Below are positions 1 through 5,124 of a stretch of 7,889 nt of DNA, one piece after another. This stretch comes from Gammaproteobacteria bacterium (lineage in GTDB: Bacteria; Pseudomonadota; Gammaproteobacteria; QOAV01). The notes below the pieces were generated by a model. That model did no database searches. It was not told where the DNA came from and saw only the letters and a list, made by a program, of their open reading frames with translations. Location of the stretch: NCBI GenBank assembly GCA_027067235.1, contig JALXFQ010000079.1, forward strand, positions 1-7,889, in the 5' to 3' direction. Every line of letters starts with the position of its first letter. Position 1 is the first letter of the stretch. A program made the position numbers and the translations under genes.

Positions 1-105
1 GGCAAGCCGGAGAATGTGCCCGCGGCGCAGGCAGCCCTGCTGAAACGCGCACGCCTGAACAGCCTGGCGAGGCAGGGTGAATACGATCCTTCCATGGAAA
101 ACTGA
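1..105 (+). CDS. 3' end of an unidentified gene (last 34 codons)
   Basis: Frame 1 is open from the window edge to a TGA at 103-105 and encodes a 34-residue C-terminal tail that is Ala/Leu/Arg rich and ends in GEYDPSMEN. The composition (KRARLNSLAR) suggests a soluble, probably helical tail. No motif identifies the family. It is separated from the copper genes by 239 bp, so it is probably a separate transcription unit. That this is coding rests on the open frame and protein-like composition only. Confidence 0.6.
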   Translation, partial: GKPENVPAAQAALLKRARLNSLARQGEYDPSMEN

Positions 106-306
106 TTCGGCTGCGCAACATCTGTGGTAAAAGGAATGGCGGCTGGCTGTGTGCGTGGCGCCGGGCCCGGCTCTGGCTGCCGCGGCTTCCCAGTGATTCC
201 GCTGCAAACGTCATGCCTTTGGTGGTTATCGCGGGAGTATTGCGCGAACGTCTTTTACCCATGCGCCAGGCTGTGAATAATCCTGCTCTGCTGCAACCTG
301 AAATGG

Positions 307-335
307 TTGTAATGAGAATCAATCGTATGTAGTAT
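307..335 (+). promoter_or_regulatory. Candidate sigma-70 promoter of the CopL-like gene
   Basis: TTGTAA (307-312) and TAGTAT (330-335) are separated by 17 bp and each matches 4 of 6 consensus bases. TATATT at 333-338 is an alternative -10. Either -10 would place the transcription start within a few bases of the ATG at 345, and no Shine-Dalgarno sequence lies before that ATG, so the mRNA may be nearly leaderless. No mer-like operator of the kind seen at 4066 and 5056 is present here. Confidence 0.4.
308..326. promoter_or_regulatory. Fur-box-like sequence in the first promoter
   Basis: TGTAATGAGAATCAATCGT matches the classical 19-bp Fur consensus (GATAATGATAATCATTATC) at 12 of 19 positions, including the contiguous run TAATGA and the run AATCA. 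It lies between the proposed -35 and -10 boxes, where a bound repressor would block polymerase. The right half is weak. Iron control of a copper module would be unusual, so this is only a candidate. Confidence 0.35.
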
Positions 336-344
336 ATTCGCGAC

Positions 345-755
345 ATGTACCGCATATTCCAGAAACGACTGGCTGTTGTGTTCGCCTTGCTGCTGGGTCT
401 GGCCCAGTTGCCGGTGGCGCTGGCCGGAATTTTTGACTGCAAAAACGCGGGCGGCATGCATGCCATGCAAGCGCTGCATGCTTTTCAGCACGATGATGCT
501 CACGCAAATACTGCGCATGCCTCCAGTGCTGACAGTGGTAACGCTTGCCAGCATTGTGCCATGGAACAGAATTCCAGCTGCCATGACTGCGGCTCTGGCC
601 ATTGTGGCGTGTGCGCCGCTCATGGCGGCAGCGCCATGCTGTCCAGCGCCTTCGATCTTCCCGATCTCTCCGTATCCGGGCTCTATATGCCGATGATTGA
701 AGGCACGGTCCCGTCCATGCAATTCAGTTTCCTCAGACCTCCCATACTCATCTGA
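345..755 (+). CDS. CopL-like exported Cys/His-rich copper-associated protein
   Basis: A 136-residue protein. Residues 1-27 form a Sec-type signal peptide: positive start, hydrophobic LAVVFALLLGLAQL, and ALA before the predicted cleavage. The mature part carries three CxxC motifs (C68-QH-C71, C79-HD-C82, C87-GV-C90), a further Cys32 and about nine His, an arrangement typical of thiol/imidazole Cu(I) binding. The C-terminus ends in FLRPPILI, resembling the RPP tail of small proteins encoded just before copA in many proteobacteria (CopL or DUF2946-like). CopL of Xanthomonas is known to be needed for copper-inducible copAB expression; whether this protein does the same is inference. It could equally be a periplasmic copper buffer. 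The ATG at 345 is the only in-frame start that leaves a complete signal peptide, and it lacks an evident ribosome binding site. Confidence 0.8.
   Translation: MYRIFQKRLAVVFALLLGLAQLPVALAGIFDCKNAGGMHAMQALHAFQHDDAHANTAHASSADSGNACQHCAMEQNSSCHDCGSGHCGVCAAHGGSAMLSSAFDLPDLSVSGLYMPMIEGTVPSMQFSFLRPPILI
727..734 (+). promoter_or_regulatory. Anti-Shine-Dalgarno stretch inside the end of the CopL-like gene
   Basis: GTTTCCTC (727-734) is the exact reverse complement of GAGGAAAC (897-904), which contains the ribosome binding site of the downstream multicopper oxidase. It lies in the codons for the conserved-looking SFLRPP tail. Base pairing would mask the oxidase ribosome binding site, and ribosomes finishing the CopL-like frame would open it. 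The match is visible; the regulatory role is inference. Confidence 0.35.
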
Positions 756-760
756 TCCCC

Positions 761-796
761 GTTCGATCCGGCGACTTTCGACGCTGGCATTCGAAC
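761..796 (+). promoter_or_regulatory. Stem-loop just after the CopL-like stop codon
   Basis: The outer stem is GTTCGA (761-766) with TCGAAC (791-796). The inner stem is CCGGCG (768-773) with CGCTGG (782-787), including one G-U pair. They are joined by a 1x3 internal loop and closed by an 8-nt loop. The structure begins 5 nt after the TGA at 753-755. No T-run follows, so it is not a standard terminator. It may be part of a leader controlling the oxidase gene or an mRNA-stability element. Confidence 0.4.
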
Positions 797-828
797 ACCG
801 AACCCGACCCCGACACTGATTCACGTCG

Positions 829-846
829 TTCACGCCCTGGCGTGAA
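829..846. promoter_or_regulatory. Perfect 18-bp dyad TTCACGCCCTGGCGTGAA in the oxidase leader
   Basis: TTCACGCC (829-836) and GGCGTGAA (839-846) are perfect inverted repeats around 2 nt. An additional direct copy of TTCACG lies at 820-825, so the hexamer occurs twice forward and once inverted. This could be a regulator-binding operator or an RNA hairpin in the 149-bp leader of the oxidase. No T-run follows. Its right arm includes a GTG (842) that is in frame with the oxidase, which argues against that GTG being the start. Confidence 0.45.
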
Positions 847-896
847 GTTCCGCATTGCCCGCGGTGCGTTAATCAGTTCCGGAAACAACCCCGTTC

Positions 897-901
897 GAGG
901 A
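897..901 (+). promoter_or_regulatory. Ribosome binding site setting the oxidase start
   Basis: GAGGA at 897-901 lies 3 nt before ATG 905 and 6 nt before ATG 908. Both give a Tat signal peptide of normal length. The upstream GTG at 842 would add 21 residues ahead of the twin-arginine motif and has no comparable site. Confidence 0.65.
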
Positions 902-904
902 AAC

Positions 905-2677
905 ATGATGAAACGTAAATCAGATGCAATAACCACCATTGACACCGGCCGGCGACGTTTTGTGCAGGGCCTGAGCGCCAGCGGCATGCTGGCAAGCCTC
1001 GGCATGCTTTCGCCAGCCTTGCTGCGCGCCGCGCCGAATCCGGATGTACCGATTCTCGACGGTCCGATATTCGACCTGAGCATTGACGAAGTGGTGGTGA
1101 ATTTTACCGGTCAGCCGCGCACTGCGACCGCCATTAACGGCTCCATTCCCGCGCCCACATTACGTATGCGCGAAGGTGACGAGATCACCATTCGCGTTAC
1201 CAACAACATGTCCGTGAGTTCGTCCATTCACTGGCATGGGCTGATATTACCCAGCAACATGGACGGCGTGCCGGGTCTGAGTTACGCCGGCATCGCGCCG
1301 GGTGAGACTTACATATACAAGTTTCGGGCTGCCCAGAACGGCACGTTCTGGTACCACAGCCACACCGGATTTCAGGAACAAACCGGCATGTACGGTTCCA
1401 TTGTCATTGAGCCGCGGGAATCAGATGTGGTCAAGTTCGACAGGGAGCATGTCATCGTCCTGTCTGACTGGACTGACGAGAACCCTGAACGGGTCTATGC
1501 AAAGCTGAAAAAGCTCAGTCATTACTACAATCTGCGTGAACGCACGTTCGGCGATTTTGTGGATGACGTGAAGCGCAAGGGATTTTCACGAACGCTGGAA
1601 GACCGCAAGATGTGGAACCAGATGCGCATGAGCGACCGGGACATTTCGGATGTCACCGGATGGACCTACACTTTCCTGGCCAATGGCAGAACGCCCGCGG
1701 AAGGCTGGGAAGGTCTGTTCAGGCCGGGCGAACGCGTTCGACTTCGCTTTATCAACGGCTCGGCCATGACCTTTTTCGATGTGCGCATTCCCGGTGTGAA
1801 AATGACCGTTGTGGCTTCAGACGGTCAGAATATCCGGCCGGTCGAGGGCATCGACGAGTTTCGCATCGGCGTGGCGGAAACCTACGACGTGATTGTCGAG
1901 CCACAAGCGGGCGCTTACACGATTTTTGCGCAGGCCATAGACCGTTCCGGTTATGCGCGCGGCACCTTGACCAGCCAGTCGGGATTGACCGCGCCGGTGC
2001 CGCCGCTGGACCCGGTGCCGACACTGACCATGACCGACATGGGCATGGATCATGGCTCCATGATGGGGCATGACATGGGCAAGATGGATCGCGGGGCCAT
2101 GAACATGGGCGGGAACATGTCCATGAACATGGCCGACATGATGGACATGAAGAAGATCGCCAGAACGCTACGCGTTCCCGTCAGGCTGGGCCCGCAGGTG
2201 GATATGTTGGCCCCCATGCCGAAAGCGCGTCTGAACGACCCGGGCGTGGGGCTGCGCAACAACGGACGGCGCGTGCTTACTTATGCCGATATTTTCAATC
2301 TGGAACCAATCCGGGACAAACGCGAACCAGGCCGTGAAATCGTACTGCATCTGACCGGCAACATGTCGCGCTACATGTGGTCCATCAACGGCGTCAAATT
2401 CAATGACGCCAGACCCATTCTGCTGAAATACGGCGAGCGCGTACGCATTACCCTCATCAACGACACCATGATGAATCATCCCATCCACCTGCATGGCATG
2501 TGGAGCGAGCTGGAAACCGGCGACCCCGGTTATTTGCCAAGAAAACACACGGTTATTGCCCAGCCCGGGGCGAAGATCAGCTATCAGGTGACGGCCGACG
2601 CGAAGGGACAGTGGGCCTATCACTGCCACCTGCTTTACCACATGAAAGGCATGTTCCGCCGGGTGGTGGTGGCGTAA
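905..2677 (+). CDS. copA: Multicopper oxidase CopA/PcoA, copper-resistance type, Tat-exported
   Basis: From ATG 905 the product is 590 residues. A twin-arginine signal (RRRFVQGL, about residues 15-22) precedes a hydrophobic stretch, so it is exported folded to the periplasm, where this family oxidises Cu(I) to Cu(II). All four copper-ligand blocks are present: HWH at 109-111, HSH at 151-153, HPIHLH at 525-530 and HCH at 573-575 followed by His579 and Met583. A Met/Asp/His-rich segment at about 376-416 (DMGMDHGSMMGHDMGKMD and on) is the copper-binding linker typical of CopA/PcoA. One oddity: only three residues (MKG) separate His579 from Met583, where the usual motif HCHxxxHxxxxM has four. CopB follows after 29 bp with its own ribosome binding site, so the two are co-transcribed. 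The start could also be ATG 908. This CopA is unrelated to the ATPase also called CopA. Confidence 0.95.
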   Translation: MMKRKSDAITTIDTGRRRFVQGLSASGMLASLGMLSPALLRAAPNPDVPILDGPIFDLSIDEVVVNFTGQPRTATAINGSIPAPTLRMREGDEITIRVTNNMSVSSSIHWHGLILPSNMDGVPGLSYAGIAPGETYIYKFRAAQNGTFWYHSHTGFQEQTGMYGSIVIEPRESDVVKFDREHVIVLSDWTDENPERVYAKLKKLSHYYNLRERTFGDFVDDVKRKGFSRTLEDRKMWNQMRMSDRDISDVTGWTYTFLANGRTPAEGWEGLFRPGERVRLRFINGSAMTFFDVRIPGVKMTVVASDGQNIRPVEGIDEFRIGVAETYDVIVEPQAGAYTIFAQAIDRSGYARGTLTSQSGLTAPVPPLDPVPTLTMTDMGMDHGSMMGHDMGKMDRGAMNMGGNMSMNMADMMDMKKIARTLRVPVRLGPQVDMLAPMPKARLNDPGVGLRNNGRRVLTYADIFNLEPIRDKREPGREIVLHLTGNMSRYMWSINGVKFNDARPILLKYGERVRITLINDTMMNHPIHLHGMWSELETGDPGYLPRKHTVIAQPGAKISYQVTADAKGQWAYHCHLLYHMKGMFRRVVVA

Positions 2678-2706
2678 TGGATGAAGGCAAGAACAGGAGA
2701 ATCACG

Positions 2707-3534
2707 ATGAAGAAAGCTCTATTGGCGACAGCCCTGTATCTGACTATCCCGGCGTTGGCATTTGCCGCCGGCGATGGCCTGAAGCACCAGGGTATGGATC
2801 ATTCAAAAATGCATCATGCCGCGCCCAAAGCGACGCTGCCGGTGAGCGATGGTTCCGCGCCAGACGACATTCCCGTGCCCTTTCCCGAGGCTTTGCACAT
2901 GGTGGATGACCCGTTACTGGCCAAATTCATGTTTAGCCAGCTCGAAATCCGCCCCGGTGATGGCGATGACCCGTTTGTCTGGGAAGGCGAAGCAAGGATT
3001 GGCAAGGATCTGAACAAACTGTGGCTTAAAACCGAAGGTGAACGCGTTGGCGGCAAGACGGAAGAAGCGGAACTGCATCTGCTGTACAGCCACGCCATCG
3101 CGCCTTACTGGGATGTGCAGGCAGGTTTCCGCAGGGATTTCAGGCCCGTCACCCGCGATTGGGCAACCATCGGCATCAAGGGACTGGCGCCGTATTTCTT
3201 TGAAACGGATGCTGCTTTGTTTGTCGGCGAAGAAGGGCGAACGTCGGTTCGTTTGAAAGCGGAATACGAAATCATGCTGACCCAGAAGACCGTGCTTTCG
3301 CCAGAAATAGAAATCAACGTCTACGGCAAGGACGATCCAGAGTCCGGTATTGGATCGGGTTTGTCAGACACCAGCCTCGGGTTGCGTTTGCGCCATGAGT
3401 TCAAGCGTGAGTTTGCGCCGTATATCGGCGTGGACTGGACACGCTATTACGGCGGCACAGCGGACTATATCGCGGAAGAAGGCGGTGATACATCCGATGT
3501 GCGCTGGCTGGCCGGCGTGCGGATCTGGTTCTAA
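2707..3534 (+). CDS. copB: Copper resistance protein CopB, outer membrane
   Basis: The start at ATG 2707 is fixed by AGGAG at 2695-2699 and by the signal peptide that follows (KKALLATALYLTIPALAFA, cleavage near residue 20). An upstream in-frame ATG at 2500 lies inside the oxidase gene and is unlikely. The mature protein begins with a short Met/His cluster (HQGMDHSKMHH, residues 27-37). It continues into the CopB/PcoB family body with segments such as VWEGEARIGKDLNKLWLKTE and alternating beta-strand patterns, and ends in an aromatic residue (GVRIWF) as outer-membrane barrels do. At 275 residues it is compact and has only a token Met-rich N-terminus. Family members work with CopA in periplasmic copper resistance; their exact transport or sequestration role is unsettled. 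Confidence 0.93.
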   Translation: MKKALLATALYLTIPALAFAAGDGLKHQGMDHSKMHHAAPKATLPVSDGSAPDDIPVPFPEALHMVDDPLLAKFMFSQLEIRPGDGDDPFVWEGEARIGKDLNKLWLKTEGERVGGKTEEAELHLLYSHAIAPYWDVQAGFRRDFRPVTRDWATIGIKGLAPYFFETDAALFVGEEGRTSVRLKAEYEIMLTQKTVLSPEIEINVYGKDDPESGIGSGLSDTSLGLRLRHEFKREFAPYIGVDWTRYYGGTADYIAEEGGDTSDVRWLAGVRIWF

Positions 3535-3548
3535 CGATGAGTCATGCG

Positions 3549-3579
3549 CAGTCCCGAGCGCAGGCTGCGTCGGGAACTG
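3549..3579 (+). promoter_or_regulatory. Intercistronic stem-loop between copB and the DUF4399 gene
   Basis: The left arm CAGTCCCGAGCGCAG (3549-3563) pairs with the right arm CTGCGTCGGGAACTG (3565-3579). The pairing is 4 + 5 + 5 bp with single-base bulges and a minimal loop that would open by a pair or two. No T-run follows. It is more likely an mRNA processing or stability element, or partial attenuator, than a full terminator. It lies 14 nt after the copB stop. Confidence 0.5.
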
Positions 3580-3603
3580 CGGCTGAATGAATAAGGAGAA
3601 GAC

Positions 3604-4035
3604 ATGAATAAAGCAACGATTATCGCGCTGATTATGGCGTTCACGACCACCGCGGCGACGCAGGCTTTCGCCCATTCGCCGCCCAAAGGCGCTCGGGTCT
3701 GGTTCATCGGGCTGGAAGATGGCGCGGTGGTTCACAACCCGGTGAAACTGAAATTTGGCATCGAAGGTTTTGGCATTACCCCCGCTGGCACCAGGTCAAA
3801 AAAACGCCACACCGCGGGCCATCATCATTTGTTGCTGGACGTGGATACGCCACCGAATCTGGACGAGCCGATTCCATCCGACGCGCACCACATACATTTC
3901 GACCAGGGTGAAACAGAGGCGGTGCTGACTCTGCCGCCGGGCAAACACACTCTGCAACTGCTGCTGGGCGATGAGGACCACGAGCCCCAGGATCCGCCGC
4001 TGCTTTCCGAAAAAATCACCGTCACCGTGGAGTAG
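3604..4035 (+). CDS. Exported DUF4399-family protein
   Basis: A 143-residue protein starting at ATG 3604, with AGGAG at 3594-3598. Residues 1-23 form a signal peptide ending AFA before HSPP, so it should be periplasmic. The body matches what I recall of DUF4399: RVWFIGLEDGAVVHNPVKLK, then GHHHLLLD (72-79), HHIHF (95-99), PPGKHTLQLLLGD (111-123) and a closing SEKITVTVE strand, suggesting a small beta-sandwich. The clustered His (73-75, 95, 96, 98, 115, 126) with nearby Asp/Glu could bind copper, but the function of the family is not established. It lies 69 bp after copB on the same strand and no promoter is evident in between, so it is probably the last gene of the copper module. Confidence 0.85.
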   Translation: MNKATIIALIMAFTTTAATQAFAHSPPKGARVWFIGLEDGAVVHNPVKLKFGIEGFGITPAGTRSKKRHTAGHHHLLLDVDTPPNLDEPIPSDAHHIHFDQGETEAVLTLPPGKHTLQLLLGDEDHEPQDPPLLSEKITVTVE

Positions 4036-4065
4036 AAGAGGGGTAGAAAATGTAAACCAACAACT

Positions 4066-4099
4066 GCTTGACCTGTGCGCAGAACACACCTTGCAAGGT
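4066..4099 (+). promoter_or_regulatory. Mer-like MerR-family promoter/operator driving the Met-rich protein and MerR gene
   Basis: The -35 box TTGACC (4068-4073) and the -10 box CAAGGT (4094-4099) are separated by 20 bp, longer than the sigma-70 optimum and characteristic of MerR-activated promoters. The spacer holds a dyad centred at 4081 with half-sites TGTG (4074-4077) and CACA (4085-4088). The layout resembles the classic mer operon promoter. It matches the element at 5056-5089 at 26 of 34 positions. A perfect palindrome ACCTTGCAAGGT (4088-4099) overlaps the -10 box. Confidence 0.75.
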
Positions 4100-4143
4100 G
4101 GCGCCAATGTTTTATTCAACCAACGTTTCAAGAGGATATAACC

Positions 4144-4569
4144 ATGAAGTTAATCACTAGCCTGACCGCTGCAACGATGATTGCCGCCATTTCCCTGTCC
4201 GCCATGGCCGAAAACAGCAACGCCTCCCAGGCCAACAGCACGCCGCAGCAGGGCATGTCGGGAATGAACGGCCAGCAACCCCTGCCCATGCAGGCCGGGC
4301 AGGGCGACAATATGGCCCCCGGGCAGATGATGCGCGGCGGACCGCGAGCCGGCATGCCCATGATGGGCGGTCCGCACGGCGACATGCGCATGATGCAGCG
4401 TCATCAGCGCGGTATGCCGATGATGGGTGGTCGCGGCGGCATGTCCCGCATGCAGATGATGCAGAAAAAGCAGGCAATGATGCAGGCGCACATGAAAAAG
4501 ATGGAAGCCAGTCTGGCCCATATCGAGGCGCTGTTGCAGCAGCTGGTGGATTTGCAGAAAAGCAGGTGA
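4144..4569 (+). CDS. Exported Met-rich small protein, probable periplasmic Cu(I) buffer
   Basis: A 141-residue protein starting at ATG 4144, with AGGA at 4133-4136. A signal peptide (residues 1-22, ending SAMA) leaves a mature part of about 119 residues with 23 Met. Most are in MM, MxM and MPMM clusters interspersed with Gly, Arg and His; there is no Cys. Such thioether clusters bind Cu(I) or Ag(I) in periplasmic proteins. The middle contains two copies of a GMPMMGG-type unit. The last 25 residues (from MKKMEASLAHIEALL) look like an amphipathic helix, perhaps for oligomerisation. I do not recognise a named family. The mer-like promoter directly upstream and the MerR gene downstream support a metal-induced role. 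Confidence 0.85.
   Translation: MKLITSLTAATMIAAISLSAMAENSNASQANSTPQQGMSGMNGQQPLPMQAGQGDNMAPGQMMRGGPRAGMPMMGGPHGDMRMMQRHQRGMPMMGGRGGMSRMQMMQKKQAMMQAHMKKMEASLAHIEALLQQLVDLQKSR
4351..4466 (+). repeat. Imperfect tandem repeat encoding Met-rich units
   Basis: Units beginning at 4351 (GGCATGCCCATGATGGGCGG) and 4411 (GGTATGCCGATGATGGGTGG) are 60 bp apart and both run on to a MRMMQ/MQMMQ-encoding end. At protein level they read GMPMMGGPHGDMRMMQ and GMPMMGGRGGMSRMQMMQ. This indicates internal duplication within the Met-rich gene; the DNA copies have diverged mainly at third codon positions in the aligned part. Confidence 0.65.
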
Positions 4570-4575
4570 ATCTCA

Positions 4576-4619
4576 CGGGTTTGGCGCGTTTGCTGTGACC
4601 GGCAGACGCTTCAACCCCG
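4576..4619 (+). promoter_or_regulatory. Possible stem-loop between the Met-rich gene and merR
   Basis: The outer pairing is CGGGTT (4576-4581) with AACCCCG (4613-4619), with one bulged C. The inner pairing is GCGTTTG (4586-4592) with CAGACGC (4603-4609), with one G-U pair. It fills most of the 64-bp gap and ends just before the merR ribosome binding site. No T-run follows. It could lower merR expression relative to the Met-rich gene. Confidence 0.3.
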
Positions 4620-4633
4620 GATAAAGAGGAAAT

Positions 4634-5047
4634 ATGCTGACAGTCAATCAACTGGCCAAATCCAGTGGCGTACCGGCTCACGTCGCCCGTTATTATCTGC
4701 GTATTGGCCTGATACAGCCTGCCGGACAGCGGGAAAACGGCTATCGCGTGTTTGCGGCCAGGGATGTAGCGCTGCTCAGATTCGTACGCATGGCGAAACA
4801 GCTGGGTTATACCCTGAACGAAATCGGAAGAATCATTTCTCACGCGGAACACGGCGAATCGCCCTGTCCGGATGTGCGCGAGATCATTCGCAACCGCATC
4901 CAGGAAAACCGCCAGAAAATTGATGACATGATCAAGCTTCAGGAGCGCATGGAGCACGCTGTGGCCACATGGGACGAGATGCCGGATGGCATGCCGGACG
5001 GTGACAGCATCTGTCACCTGATCGAATCAGTGGTGGAACAAACCTGA
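4634..5047 (+). CDS. MerR-family metal-responsive transcriptional activator
   Basis: A 137-residue protein starting at ATG 4634 after AGAGGA (4625-4630). The N-terminal winged helix-turn-helix is typical of MerR (LTVNQLAKSSGVPAHVARYY, then RENGYRVF at 33-40 and the recognition wing to about 70). A long dimerisation helix spans about 80-110. Metal-site cysteines are Cys78 (SPCPDVREII, at the helix start, the position used in MerR, ZntR and PbrR/CadR) and Cys127 in the C-terminal segment DGDSICHLIES. The paired loop cysteines of CueR (Cys112 and Cys120) are not present as such: the loop reads EMPDGMPDGDSIC with one Cys. It probably binds the two mer-like promoters on either side of it, including the one 8 bp after its own stop. 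Copper is the likely inducer from context; the ligand set leaves this open. Confidence 0.93.
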   Translation: MLTVNQLAKSSGVPAHVARYYLRIGLIQPAGQRENGYRVFAARDVALLRFVRMAKQLGYTLNEIGRIISHAEHGESPCPDVREIIRNRIQENRQKIDDMIKLQERMEHAVATWDEMPDGMPDGDSICHLIESVVEQT

Positions 5048-5055
5048 ATAAACCC

Positions 5056-5089
5056 GCTTGACCTGTGTGTAACACGCAAGTTGTAAGGT
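5056..5089 (+). promoter_or_regulatory. Mer-like MerR-family promoter/operator driving the copper ATPase and PII gene
   Basis: The -35 box TTGACC (5058-5063), a 20-bp spacer and the -10 box TAAGGT (5084-5089, identical to the -10 of the classic mer promoter). The spacer dyad is centred at 5071: ACcTGtGTG-t-aCAC.CA.GT in symmetrical positions, with GTGT/ACAC-type core pairing. The first 12 bases, GCTTGACCTGTG, are identical to the element at 4066. It begins 8 bp after the MerR stop codon. Confidence 0.78.
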
Positions 5090-5124
5090 AGGGATAAGTT
5101 AACGGGGAATTCAGGAGAAGGATC

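Larger units (their letters stand above)
106..344. other. Intergenic region upstream of the copper genes
   Basis: No convincing gene is seen in these 239 bp. The first half is GC-rich and contains the perfect 12-bp palindrome GCCGGGCCCGGC at 160-171 and a second palindrome, GCCGCGGC, at 179-186. Neither is followed by a T-run, so a classical terminator for the upstream gene is not visible. The last 50 bp turn AT-rich and hold a short inverted repeat (CAACC 294-298 / GGTTG 305-309) and the candidate promoter and Fur-like box of the next gene. Confidence 0.6.

Noticed and set aside
160..171. GCCGGGCCCGGC palindrome as a terminator for the upstream gene
   Set aside because: There is no T-run and no loop beyond the palindrome itself. 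It is probably chance in GC-rich DNA, so it is noted only as part of the intergenic entry.
255..833. 192-codon minus-strand frame opposite the CopL-like gene
   Set aside because: The + strand frame has a signal peptide, three CxxC motifs and a family-like C-terminus. The minus frame has no recognisable feature.
842..904. GTG at 842 as the start of the oxidase
   Set aside because: It lies inside the 829-846 dyad, lacks a ribosome binding site and would push the twin-arginine motif to about residue 37. ATG 905 or 908 fits better.
2500..2706. Upstream in-frame start for CopB inside the oxidase gene
   Set aside because: It would overlap the oxidase by nearly 180 bp and bury the clear signal peptide that begins at ATG 2707 behind a good ribosome binding site.
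4157..5017. 286-codon open frame on the minus strand over the Met-rich gene and merR
   Set aside because: It is antisense to two well-supported genes with recognisable domains and their own ribosome binding sites. Its product is low-complexity Ala/Arg/His/Ser rich with no recognisable motif.
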